Shown here piece by piece: positions 36,245 through 47,054 of a DNA stretch of 64,000 nucleotides. The DNA comes from Loripinus fragilis (Eukaryota; Mollusca; Bivalvia; Lucinida; Lucinidae): assembly GCA_964019695.1 (NCBI GenBank), contig OZ026530.1, forward strand, positions 44,811,716-44,875,715. The letters are read 5' to 3'. The translations under genes and the position numbers were made by a program. Position 1 is the stretch's first letter. Every line of letters starts with the position of its first letter. The notes under the pieces were generated by a model. The model was not told the origin of the DNA and did no database searches. It worked only from the letters and a program-made list of their open reading frames with translations.

Positions 36245-37787
36245 CAGCTGCTTTCCAATTTTTTTATAGATAGCGATTTCTGTCATAATTATTTACATAC
36301 CCTTTACTTGTTTGCGTGTTTGTTATAAACATATGCTTTGTTTGATGTATGATTTTTTTCAACCACTACACTAACGATACATCTAGTAATAGTGAGTATC
36401 AATATTGATTGTTCTTGGCGATTTTTGTATCAAGTTTTAACTTCTGAAACAATTGATTATATTTTTAGTAAATCAAAGTTGCTTATCAGAATTCTATTGC
36501 AAATTAAGGGCTAATAAGGAGAGCAGCAAAGAACACTGTGTTTGTCATCTATAATGCCATGTGCATCGAGCATTGTGAATATACTTTGATAATTGAAACT
36601 ATCGAGTGCATCAACAACGAATCACCTGATTGACTTGGGTGTATGTTCACTAGCGGGTTGTACAAATTTTATAACTTAACAAAATGACTTTTAAAAGATA
36701 TTTTAGGCGCATTTTTGGATGTTCAAAATTGATGCTACATAGTAAGTGCCCTTTATTAGGAGAAAGACCAAAAGGAAAGTACTGCCAAACAGTTAGAATG
36801 GACCAAGTGGGTTTGAAATTGTATTAAGATTGGGAAATGTCATCTTTTAAGATGAATCCACACTCCAAACCTATTCTTATCGCAAACCCAGAATGTCTGG
36901 CATCTGAAACACGAAAAAGTTTATCCACATTACATTGATTGGTGTGTAAAAAATCCACTGGAAGTCGTAGATAGGGGGCTATCTCATGACTTTTAAAGGG
37001 GTCCCCCAACTTAAGCTTGTAAATTAAACAATCACCAGTATGTCATGAGATAGTCCCCTATTTACGACTCCCAGTGGATTTTTACACACCAATCAATGTA
37101 ATTTGGGTAAACATTTTCGTGTTTCAGATGCCAGGCATTCTGAATTTTCGATGAGAATAGGTTTGGAGTGTGGATTCATCTTAAAAGATGACATTTCCCA
37201 ATCTTAATACAATTTCAAACCCACTTGGTCCATTCTAACTGTTTGGCAGTACTTTCCTTTTGGTCTTTCACCTAATATAGGACACTTTCTATGTAGCATC
37301 AATTTTGAACATCCGAAATGCGCTTAAAATATATTTTAAAAGTCATTGTGTCAAGTTATAAAATTTGTACAACCCGCTAGTGCACATACACCCAAGTTAA
37401 TCAAGTGATTCGTTGTTGATACACTCGATAGATTCAATTCTCAAAGTATATTCACAATGCTCAATACACATGACATTATAGATGACAACCACAGTGTTCT
37501 TTGCTGCTCTCCTTATTAGCCCTTAATTTGAAATAGAATTCTGATAAGCAACGTTGATTTACTAAAAATATTATCAACTTTTTCAGAAGTTAAAACTTGA
37601 TACAAAAACTCTCCAAGAACAATCAATATTGTTACTCACTATAACTAGATATATCGTTAGTGTATTGGCAGAAAAAAAATCATACGTCAAACAAAGCATA
37701 TGTTTACAACAAACACGCAAACAAGTATAGGGTATGTAAATAATTATGACAAAAATCGCTATCTATAAATTTTTTGGAAAGCAGCTG
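36245..37787. mobile_element. 1.54-kb near-perfect palindromic foldback element
   Basis: Starts CAGCTGCTTTCC and ends GGAAAGCAGCTG. The inverted arms run about 740 bp each (36245 to about 36993 and about 37047-37787) around a spacer of roughly 55 bp, with only occasional mismatches and small gaps. It is flanked by TA on both sides (36243-36244, 37788-37789). Units A (7212-7220) and B copy 1 (30762-30770) keep the empty CATACAGTTC or CATGCAGTGC site. A TA target duplication is typical of Tc1/mariner-type insertion. No transposase is encoded; the 61-codon frame at 36824-37009 lies in one arm and has no domain. A transcript would fold into long double-stranded RNA. Confidence 0.9.
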
Positions 37788-38791
37788 TACAGTGCAATAT
37801 GTGAGTAACAACTTAATAGATCAAAGAAAACCCATCTTGTAGAATTTATAGAGCTGTTTCTTGCCAAGCTAGCAACTTTTATCCAAGGTTTTAAAGAAAT
37901 TTCCAATACAGATTATAAATCCTATCAGATTCATCTTGCAAGGATTTTGCAATATGCTAGCACTCTGGTTATGGCACCATTACCTAGTAACAGCCAATTA
38001 CATATACTACCCATCACTATCTTTGATAATTTTAGTAAATGACATGACTTCTGAAAAGTGCAAACATAAGGTAATATTTTCAAATTGACTATATCATCCA
38101 AGTAAGCTATTTTTGCATCACAGGTATGGACCATTAAACACAAATATGCACCCCAAAGTGTTACCTATGTTACATTTTTTTTCATTATTCCTATATAAAT
38201 GATTTATGAAACTGATATAGTTTGATATTTTTTTTTAAATGATTTATGTACCATTTGGAAACTGCAAATATTATGTTTCTATCTTTTATAAGGTTTGATT
38301 GAGTTTTGAACATGGTAGCCCAGTATCACGAAAAATATGAAATATAATTTTGTGGCTCTTTTATTAGGGTACAATAAAGTTTTCTTACACCAGAGGTACT
38401 CGATTTCCATCTCATTTATTTCCACACATTTTGTCTATATCTAGAAAGCCTCACTTGTTTACATGGGAAGAATTGATAGTTCAAGCTTTGTATTAACATC
38501 TTAATGACAGAAAAGCAGGATTGAAGTAAGCTCATGTTCATGCCAATTGAAATAGTCAGTATATGTGAATGGCTATGGTATTTTTTCAGAATCATGTCGC
38601 ACTGCAATTTGTTTACATAAATAGCACATGTTAGGGCTTCATGTCACTGATGAGCGCCTAGAGCAATTTTTGTTTGTTTTCCTACCCTGCTTAGGATGTA
38701 GATAAACTAGTGGGGAGGGGTTCTCTATCAAATTGATAGGAACAACCTTTCCGTGGTAATAACGCATTGGCACATTGGTAATGTAACAATC

Positions 38792-38840
38792 TGTTAAACA
38801 GTGTATGACTGTAGATCTCTTCCCCCATATTCTGGCCAAT
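38792..38840. repeat. Left arm of a 49-bp perfect inverted repeat
   Basis: Exactly complementary to 39481-39529, with both arms ending in TGTTAAACAGTGTATGACTG on their respective strands. The arms are 640 bp apart. The unit A counterparts (8231-8279 and 8936-8984 region) differ at five of 49 positions. The right arm is deleted in unit C and the left arm is absent. Confidence 0.85.
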
Positions 38841-38924
38841 GTTGTTGACAATCAGAAGGATCACCTTTTGTTGCATACACCAGTGTTGAACAAAACACCC
38901 AGGTCATCCTCTGACAGAATGTTT
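38802..38924 (+). other. Possible 41-codon exon upstream of ZNF copy B
   Basis: Counterpart of 8240-8362, open for 41 codons (TVDLFPHI at the start, SSSDRMF at the end), between AAACAG and GTAAGA. Six differences from unit A. Coding status is unproven; see the unit A entry for the arguments. Confidence 0.25.
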
Positions 38925-39112
38925 GTAAGACTTTATAGACTGCTGCTTATATATAGTATATATGTATCAGTGACAAAAACCCACATGCCCTGCATTTAGT
39001 GCCTGGTTGAATACTGGTTTCATCAGATCCTTGAAGGCGTCAAGAAAAGCTATTATGCTCTGCAGTATGACATTACCATTAAAGTTATGATATGTTTATA
39101 TTTTATCCTCAA

Positions 39113-39150
39113 GGGGGGGGGGGGGAGCAAAAAGCTCTTTAATGCACGTA
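39113..39150. repeat. Poly-G run and foldback-element remnant, unit B
   Basis: Thirteen G followed by AGCAAAAAGCTCTTTAATGCA. Equivalent to 8551-8590 and derived from the right end of the 59504-60072 element. Confidence 0.65.
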
Positions 39151-39277
39151 GCTCTTTTGATGCGACAACTCTCCGTTTCTCATGATTAAACAACAGTTCA
39201 AGGTGCATCAAAGGACTAGTACGAATTGACATGTCAATTATAGTTTGTTTCGTGGGAACATACTAGACTGCCCAGTT

Positions 39278-39436
39278 CTTAAAACAATTTTTCATCAATG
39301 TGCCATATCATATACTTGTAGCTAGTCTTACTCTGATGGCTCTGTTTTGACCAGTCCTTAAAACATTTTTTCATCAATTTGCCATATCATATACTTGTAG
39401 CTAGTCTTACTCTGATGGCTCTGTTTTGCACATTGA
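39278..39436 (+). repeat. 79-bp tandem duplication
   Basis: Two copies of a 79-bp unit containing CATATCATATACTTGTAGC and CTCTGATGGCTCTGTTTTG. Unit A has the same pair at about 8716-8875, with the second copy shortened. Unit C lacks the whole block, which there collapses between the flanking GGAACATACT words. Confidence 0.8.
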
Positions 39437-39480
39437 TGAACAATTGTTATAAGGAGGAACATACTATTTCAATGCACGAA

Positions 39481-39529
39481 ATTGGCCAGAATATGGGGGA
39501 AGAGATCTACAGTCATACACTGTTTAACA
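39481..39529. repeat. Right arm of the 49-bp perfect inverted repeat
   Basis: Begins ATTGGCCAGAATATGGGGGA and is the exact reverse complement of 38792-38840. Flanking bases on both sides do not pair. Confidence 0.85.
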
Positions 39530-40171
39530 TCATTGAGAATAGGGCAACACATAATTTGACAAACTAGCCACATTCCGCCTGATGTATGCACAGACTAATC
39601 TGACTCTCCGTTGCTAGCATAATGTTAAACGTCATGACTTGAACCATTTTTAATATGGATTTAATTAGCAGTCCAATGATATCACTAAGACTTTTAGGGT
39701 GACTTGCTGACAAGCTGACTTATTTAGCATTAGCTATGATTGAAGACTTTCGAACCCCAAGCAGAATGAATATGACTGAGTAAACAGACCTAATTGAATA
39801 TAACAATTCTATTGCAAACTGTATGTTATGTATTTGTATTAACATGTCCATTATGCACATTGCACATGTTTAACTTGTAACGTTTACCTTTTTTAGATTT
39901 ATGAAGAACATTGAGTCACAGCTTTGCCAATACGTTTGATGGTGTTGCCATTCGTATAGACTAAAGATTTGAACACCCCTTGGGATTGGCCATATCAAGA
40001 GATTGTTAAAGCTATACTCATGCAGCTTGGTTTAGCAGACATTGTTTTATTCAATTAAATACAAAAACTTGATCGAGAGCATCTATCTTGAAGACACATA
40101 GGCTGGTTCATGCAGCAGTAAATGATGTACTTAATTATTTAATCCGACAAGTACTACATTTTTTTTCTCCA

Positions 40172-40234
40172 GGGTAGAACCTGAAGCTGTATGCTTGTTA
40201 AGGCTGAAGTTAATGTATCACTCAACCAATTGAT
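40172..40234 (+). promoter_or_regulatory. Splice-acceptor and 5' leader of ZNF copy B
   Basis: A pyrimidine-rich TTTTTTTCTCCAG ends at 40172, 62 nt before the ATG. The leader matches those of copies A and C almost base for base. Confidence 0.5.
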
Positions 40235-41338
40235 ATGTCGAGCTATTTATCTGCTCATACATTGGAGAAGCCATATACGTGTGGCCATTGTGGTGACTGT
40301 TTCACTCTGTTAGCTCTTTTGAAGATACATATGCTTGTTCATACAGAAGAGAAGACATATAACTATGAATCTTGCTTTAAAGAGGATACGCCTGTCCATA
40401 CAGGAGAGAAGACATATAACTATGACTCTTGCTTTAAAGAGGATACGCCTGTCCATGCAGGAGATAGGCGATATAAATGTGACACGTGTGGAAAGTGTTT
40501 CAATAAATCATCTAACTTGAAGGCGCATACACGTGTTCATACAAGAAAAAACCCATAAAGCTGTGACAGCTGTGGTAAATGTTTTACTCAGTTATCTAAC
40601 TTGAAGGCACATGAAAAGATTCACTCAGGAGAAAAGCCATATAGCTGTGACCTTTGTGGTAAATGTTTTACTCAGTTATCTACCTTGAAGGCACATGAAC
40701 GGATTCACTCAGAGACACATAAACGTATTCGTTTAGAAGGAAACCGATATAGCTGTGACATTTGTGGTAAATGTTTTACTCAGTTATCTACCTTGAAGGC
40801 ACATGAACAGATTCACTCAGGAGAAAAGCCATATAGCTGTGACATTTGTGGTAAATATTATAGTCGTCCATCTACATTGAAGGAACACAAGCATATTCAT
40901 TCAGGAGAAAAGCCATTTAGTTGTGACATTTGTGGTAAATGTTTTACTCAGCCATCTACATTGAAGCGACATACGCTTATCCATACAGGAGAAAAACCTT
41001 ATAGTTTTGACATTTGTGGTAAATGTTTTACTCAGTTATCTAACATGAAGGCACATGAACGGGTTCACTCAGAAGAAAAGCAGTATAGCTGTGACATTTG
41101 CGGTAGATGTTTTACTCAGTTATCTAACTTGAAGGACCATGAACGGGTTCATATAGGAAAAAAACCCTATAGTTGTGACACTTGTGGTAAAAGTTTTACT
41201 CAGCCATCTACATTAAAGACACATACGTTTATCCATACAGGAGCAAAACCATATAGTTGTGCCACTTGTGGTAAAGGTTTTACCAGGCCATCTGTTTTGA
41301 AGACACACATGCTTATTCATACAGGTGAAGGCACATAA
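40235..41338 (+). pseudogene. C2H2 zinc-finger gene copy B, interrupted by a stop
   Basis: The same gene as copies A and C, with a span of 368 codons including both stops. Order: one canonical finger (residues 16-36), two 19-residue half-fingers, then ten fingers. The first of the ten is followed by a mutated linker (TRKNP) and TAA at 40556-40558, where the consensus has Tyr TAT. The remaining nine fingers are in frame beyond the stop. In the finger starting near 41000 the first zinc-binding Cys is Phe (41006-41008). One finger is followed by the eight-residue-longer linker containing SETHKRI, as in copy C. The AATAAA downstream of copies A and C reads GATAAA here. The translated product would have one canonical finger, two half-fingers and one more finger, so it is most likely a pseudogene. 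Confidence 0.85.
40340..40453 (+). repeat. 57-bp half-finger minisatellite, 2 units (copy B)
   Basis: Two units encoding TEEKTYNYESCFKEDTP and TGEKTYNYDSCFKEDTP. It is the shortest array of the three copies. The second unit keeps TGEK, the linker of a true finger. Confidence 0.9.
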
Positions 41339-41349
41339 GCTTCTTCACT

Positions 41350-41565
41350 GGTTAAAAAAGCCATTAAACTGTAAAATTTCTGGTTAATATTTTACTTGAT
41401 AAGTTGAATTGAAGACTGCCTCAACTACTGAGGAAATGGAAGGCATATATCTGTGCCGCCTGTGGTAAAGATTTAAAGACACTTTGCGATCGAAAATACT
41501 AGGTGATAAACCATATAATAGTGAAAATTGAGTTAGATGTTTCAAATGCCTTTTGTGTTGCCTGA
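41350..41565 (+). pseudogene. Decayed zinc-finger remnants after copy B
   Basis: Finger-like DNA persists beyond the stop: AAGCCATTAAACTG...CTGGTTAATATTTTACT, a GCCGCCTGTGGTAAAGAT core near 41453, and AAACCATATAATAGTGAAAA near 41509. All contain stops or gaps. They are parallel to those after copies A and C. Confidence 0.6.
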
Positions 41566-41589
41566 GAAGCAGGGATGACATAGGGATCA

Positions 41590-41960
41590 TGACTCTGGCG
41601 TCGTCGTCCGGGGCGTCGTCATCATCGTCCGCAGCATCACACTTTTGGTTTACGATCGATAACTCTTGAAGAGATGCATCAATGTCATTTAAACTTTATA
41701 GGTGAGACAAGCATTATGAAATACAGGTCAAGTTAAAATTAAGATGTTTATCCACAAATTTTTGATTGAGTTATGGCCCTTTTAACTTACATTCCGGCTA
41801 AATTGTCAATTTGTGGTTTCCAATCAATAACTTTTGAAGGAATGCAACATTTTCTTTCAAATTTTACAGAAAGGTAAAGCATTATAAAATACAGAATAAA
41901 TTCGAGTTTGGAGGTCATTCGCAAGTTTTTGACTGAGTTTTTGACGTTTTTTAAATTTTT
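41590..41960 (+). repeat. Downstream dispersed repeat, unit B
   Basis: GTCGTCGTCC-rich start, then the two-module ATCGATAACTCTTGAAG and ATCAATAACTTTTGAAGG repeat seen after copies A and C. It breaks off near 41960. Confidence 0.6.
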
Positions 41961-42430
41961 TTTTTGCTTAAAATTTCAGCCAGTGTATAAAACCTACTCA
42001 TTTTGAGCATGCGCTGCACGTGCACGCAGAGTCCATTTTTGACAAAAATTAAGCCATCAAGTAGCCGTTGAAATCTTGTTTCCAAAAATGTATTATTTGA
42101 TAGCATTTTATCAACGCATTGTGGAGTTATGAAGCCGTGCTAAGAATCTTCAAATGCCCCTCGTATAAATCATCCCATAACCTTGTGTGAAGTAAGAGTG
42201 ATGCCGGATTAACGAGATAAAATGAACGGTTATGGGAATCAGAGAAAATTCAGCCACAAATTCCATATGCTTAATTACCAGGTGAACACATAGTTAAGAC
42301 CAGTCAGAATGTGTGTACTTTCATTTATGTTTGTTAGTACCTCTTTAAACTTGCTGGCCTGGATCGAAAAATGCCTAAATAACAAACTTCAGTTCAAATC
42401 AGGAACCTGTGAGGAAGAGACACAGGTCAA

Positions 42431-42649
42431 TAGTACTGTAAATTCGGAAATTTTCGCGGAGGTTTATTTTCACGAAAGTTGGCCGATACAGAGTTTCGCG
42501 AGAATAAACCCTGAGAAATGGCATAACTCATTTCCTTTACTATGGAGGTAAATCATGCCAAACACGAATTTTTAACGTGGCAAATATGTCTCTTTACGAT
42601 ATTCGTCAAAATAAAATTCTCGCGAAAACTTTCAAATTTACAGTAGCCA
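42431..42649. mobile_element. TIR element (MITE), copy 2, intact ends
   Basis: Starts TACTGTAAATTCGGAAATTT and ends AAACTTTCAAATTTACAGTA, so the termini are inverted over about 25 bp. Paired inner TTTTCGCG and CTCGCGAAAA words extend the pairing. 218 bp, non-coding. Same family as 815-985. This end type is common in bivalve genomes as I know them. Confidence 0.8.
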
Positions 42650-42939
42650 TATGCATCCAGATGGGCATCATCATGAGAAAACCTGTCTTCGGGGTTTCCA
42701 ACAAAGTCAGATTCAAACCAGTCTGCTAAGCTACAGAGAAAAGCTAGAAATTTTTAATTTCACCTGAAGCGATTTAACGTATGATACTTTCCAAAAAGCA
42801 AATAACAAAGGCGATAATCATATTGCGTGGATGCGCTGGCTAGTCTGCGCCTGTGTGTTTGCAAACCCACAAAGTCAGGTTCTCTCTCGTCGAGACCCAA
42901 ATTAAAAAAAAAAGTTAAAGGAACAACTGTCTCTTCTTT

Positions 42940-43240
42940 AGCGAGGTCATCTCAAACTTAAAAAGGCTCTAAGTACTGTATTACAATACAACGACTGAAA
43001 ACAAAGCCCCACAAAAATGGGAGGAATAAACCATTCCAATAAATTACTCATAGCAGAACCACCACATAAGAACTGACAGGGGCCAACACCACCTGCGAAG
43101 AGTGGGAGTGGCGGAGGGGGCTTTAATATATTTAAATGACATATCTTTGTCCTAAATTATATTGTTGTGAAAACATGAACAAATGTTTTGCTGGCGTGGA
43201 GGCTTCTTTAATTATGCAATGTATCACCACAGGGAATCTA
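42940..43240 (-). mobile_element. Divergent family 2 retroelement tail
   Basis: On the minus strand GAAGCCTCCACGCCAGC, then AAAGCCCCCTCCG and GTGGTGGTTCTGCTATG, correspond to the landmarks of the tail at 12268-12690, but sequence similarity is low. Probably an older copy. Confidence 0.4.
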
Positions 43241-44769
43241 CCAAGTCAAATTAACATACTGCAATGAAACAAAGATAAAGTTGTTTTTTTATTTATATCA
43301 CAGAGCTAAAGAAGCCCCTAAAGAACAACTCCATTCCAAAATAAATAATCATTAAATTAGATCTATCTCGTTCATCGTAAGAATTTGATTTAGTTGTCTG
43401 CTGATAACCATTGAAAAAATGTTTGGATGATCCAGATCTTGACCGACAGTCCAACAATCCTGATCTGTACACTCTCATGTGTTCCTGAAAGATTTGTTTG
43501 ATAAAGTTAACTATGATAAAAGTCAGCAAATCTAAACAAAATCATGAGGCAATGGAAGGGTTTTTAGGGATGTTTGGCAAATACTTAAAGGGATAAGTGA
43601 TACTGGTGTGAATCCCCATTGTTCTTATAGGGGATATGATTATACATTGTATATATATCTTTGAAGTGGAGATAAATTTGGGGGAATTTGCCCATTTCCT
43701 TTTAGGAATGCAGAATATTTTTGAAAACATTAAGTGGATATGGGACACCTGGGTCCAACATTTAGGGCCTCAATCATGCAAATTATCCAGCATAAAGAGC
43801 AAAAGTCATGCTCATTAGGTGTTAATAATAGAAAAATGTCCTAAGACTCTTTCAAATGACTCAGATGAAATTGAAGGAAGCTCTGTGAACTCATCCAGTG
43901 ATTAAGTTTGAAGTGTGTTTTGGGGGAGGGGTGTCAGGAAGGGGGTTATGTCTCCATTGTAAAAGTCAGAGGAGGTTGGGACTATCCCAGGGGGGGGGGG
44001 ATCTCAATTTTTCGTCATACATCGGCTCGGGCCCAGCATCTACCCTTCACCCAAAAAAGTATCAGGAGTTTCAAACACCCCAAAAAAATATTTGAAATTA
44101 TAGAAACCCCAAAAATATCCCCCATTCTATACCTTGACCTTCAGAAAAGACCCTAAAAAGCATAGAAATTGCCCCTAAATATAGTACAATTTTGTGATGG
44201 CCCCAAAAAATATCTACAAAGTCTTCATATCAAAAAATATTTTTTTTTCTGAAAACCCCAAAAATACTAAGGGGACTATGTCTACGTTGTAAAAACAACA
44301 AAGGGATGTCCACTTTGCAAAAAATGGGAGATTGTTGGGGAAATTTTGCAGGGGATGTCTGAGGGGATATTGTCCAGTGCAGTTATTGCTCATTCTTGAT
44401 AAGGTTATGCTATCTATGCAAGTAACTCACGTATATCCTGGATAATGACTGTGTAATAAATTGATATTATATGGTCAGGAAATGGCATAGACAAAAAGTG
44501 TTTTGTCTACAATCTTGTTTTTGCACACACTTCACATTTGACCTTTTTTTGAGACCTACAGACTATTTTTGACTTGAGATATCATAAAATAATAAAAGCA
44601 TCTTCTAAATTTTACCACAGACACTCAAAGTTAATTGTCAAATACAACATTGGGTTAAAAACTTCTGCAACAGGGCATATCAGGACCTATATTTTATGGT
44701 GATTTAGTTCGAACGAATTGTTGGAAACCCTCATTTTAGTGATCATTATAAAAAGGCTGGATATAACAT
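43241..44769. other. Spacer with A-rich, CCCC-containing low-complexity DNA
   Basis: 44040-44290 is rich in CCCCAAAAA words and a G run lies near 43991. Frames at 43636-44156 arise from this composition. A small tandem of GGATATCATGCATATCATGG lies at about 44760-44800. No gene is supported. Confidence 0.45.
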
Positions 44770-47005
44770 GGATATCATGCATATCATGGATATCATGCGA
44801 CAGTCTACATGTCCGTCGTCCATAAACATCTCCACCTGAACCACTGGTCTGAATTTTATATAATTTCACATGAATGTTTCCCATGATGCCCTCTTTCAAA
44901 ATTGCATAAATGGTTTCGCTTCAGGGAACACGAGGGCCGCCAGAGCTCCAGATCATAAATCATTTTAACGACATCTCCTGAACCACTGGCCAAAATTCGA
45001 AATAAATTCAGACTTGCTCCTCATAATGCCATCTACAAAAATTGCACAAATGGTTCCGCTCCTCTAAACAAAAGGGTCGCCAGAGCTCCAGAGAAGAAAT
45101 ATTTTTAAGATACATCTTCGGAACCACTTTTCCAAATTCAAAATAATTTCACAGATTTGTTCCTCTTGAAACCCCGTAACCAAAATTGCACAAATGGTTC
45201 CACTTCACTGAACAAAAGGGCCACCAGAGCTCCAGATAAAAATTGGCTTTGAACGACATCTCTTTAACCACTGGTCTAAAGGGGTATGTGCATTAAGGGG
45301 CTATTTTGGCCCCCTATAGAGCCAAATGCTGAAAGTTGCTTTTCACCAATTACATCTTATTGGTTGCTTAGAAGAATAGCCCAAGTGTAAAATTTTGGCA
45401 TTTATGATACTTTTATGGGTTGCTATGGTAACCAAAATTGCTGACAAAATATGCTTAAAATAGAGGAATTGCCATTTTAGGCCAAATTTGAGACCGATTA
45501 TTAAGAATTAGATATCAGCACGAGCAAATACCAAAAATACCTTTTAATATATTGTGTGCCATGATAATTCTTATCATCTGTTAAAATATTTGTTTGGTAT
45601 TTGCTTATGCTCTATATTAATTCCTCTATCACGTGTCTCAAATTTGCTCCAAAATGGTCAATTTTCTATTTTCAGCCTATTTTGGTGGCCATTTTTATTA
45701 CCATAGCAACCGTAAAAGTCGAATCATACCAGACCTTTACACTTTGGCTATTGTTCTAATAAACTAATATGAAGAAACTTATGAAGTGTAACTTATTTTT
45801 TGACCTCAAAGGGGGGCCAAAATAGCCTCTTAATGCACGTCCCTCTTTCATATAACTTCAGATGAATGTTCCTCATGATGCCCTCTTTCAAAATTGCATA
45901 AATGGTTCCGCTCCACTGAACAAGTGGGCGCCAAAGCTCCAGATAAGTAATTTTTTAAACGACATCTCATCTTGAACCAATGGTTCAAATTCAAAATAAT
46001 TTCACAGAATTGTTCCTCTTGTTACCCTCTACTGAAATGGCACAAATGAACAAAAGGGTGCCAGCGCTCCAGATAAGAACTATCTTTAAACAACATCTCC
46101 TCCTGAACCACTGGTCCAAATTTGATATATCTGCACATGAATGTTCATTATGCCCTCTTTCAAATTTTCATTTCAAGTTTTGCTCCATTGAACAGGGGGC
46201 CGCCAGATGTCCAGATAAGAAATCTTTTAAACGACATCTCCTGAACAACTGGCCCAAATTCGAAATGAATTCACAGAATTGTTCCTCATTATGCCCTCTA
46301 CTAAAATTGTACAAATGGTTTCGCTCCGCTGAACAATAGGGCTGCCAGAGCTCCAGATAAGAAATATCTTTAAGCAACATTTCCTCCTGAACCACCGGTC
46401 CACATTCACAATTATTTAACAAAATTATTGCTCATGATGCCTTCTACCAAAAGTGCACAAATGGTTCTGCTCTACCAATCAAAGGGGCTGCCAGAGCTCT
46501 AGATAAGAATTGTCTTTTAGTGACATTTCCTCCTGAACTAGTAATCCAAATTAGAAATTATTTCACAGAATTGTTCCTCATGATGCCTTCTACCAAATTG
46601 CACAAATGGTTCTGCTCCACCAAACAAAGGGGCTGCCTGAGCTCTAGATAAGAAATATCTTTTAATGGCATTTCCTCTGAACGACTAGTTCAAATTCAAA
46701 ATAATTTCACAGAATAGCTCCTCATGATGGCTTCTACCATAATTGCATAAACAGTTTCGCTAGGCTGAATACAGGGGTCGCAGGAGCTCTACCGAAAAAG
46801 GAGTTGGCAGAGCTCTAGATAAGATATATTTTCAAATGAAATCTTCTGAACATCTTGTCCAAAATCAAAATAATTTCACAGAAATGGTCCACAGAGCTAA
46901 AAATAGAAATATCTTTTAAATCATATCATAGCTCCTTAGTCACCGGCCAATACATCATCTACTCATGTGCCAGGACGCAGGTGAGCGATCACCATATGGC
47001 CCTTT
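44770..47005 (+). mobile_element. Pearl-like tandem array of ~10 units of ~140 bp
   Basis: About ten units, each with CATCTCCTGAACCACTGG, AAATAATTTCACAGAATTG, TCCTCATGATGCC, TTGCACAAATGGTTC, CCAGAGCTC and AGATAAGAA words. Period is about 140 bp. The array ends with GGCCAATACATCATC and CAGGTGAGCGATCACC and then a short palindrome before the tail. A 0.56-kb foldback element interrupts the fourth unit. A tandem core plus this tail resembles bivalve pearl/Helentron-type elements (class inferred). The 119- and 84-codon frames inside are repeat-derived. Confidence 0.65.
45281..45845. mobile_element. 0.56-kb foldback element, copy 1
   Basis: Starts GGGGTATGTGCATTAAGGGG and ends GCCTCTTAATGCACGTCCC. 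The halves pair along most of their length: GTTGCTATGGTAACC with TTACCATAGCAACC, and GCAAATACCAAAAATA with TTGGTATTTGC around a centre near 45560. Non-coding. It is inserted in the fourth pearl-like unit. A second copy is at 59504-60072. Confidence 0.8.
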
Positions 47006-47054
47006 TATCTTTGATTCATCATAGTATGTTAATTTGATAATATTGTTTCTACAT

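Larger units (their letters stand above)
25843..41960 (+). repeat. Duplication unit B (contains ZNF copy B)
   Basis: Same block order as unit A, enlarged by insertions at 26167, 30801, 33165 and 36245. The segment matching A 6040-7600 occurs twice (29570-32150 and 35140-38165), flanking the TGCCAA-TIR pair. This implies an internal tandem duplication within B. Confidence 0.75.

Noticed and set aside
45980..46422. Overlapping 119- and 84-codon frames on both strands
   Set aside because: They span several units of the pearl-like tandem array and reflect its repeat structure.
44770..47005. CRISPR array
   Set aside because: Units are about 140 bp with no unique spacers of fixed length, in eukaryotic DNA; it is a tandem repeat of a mobile element.
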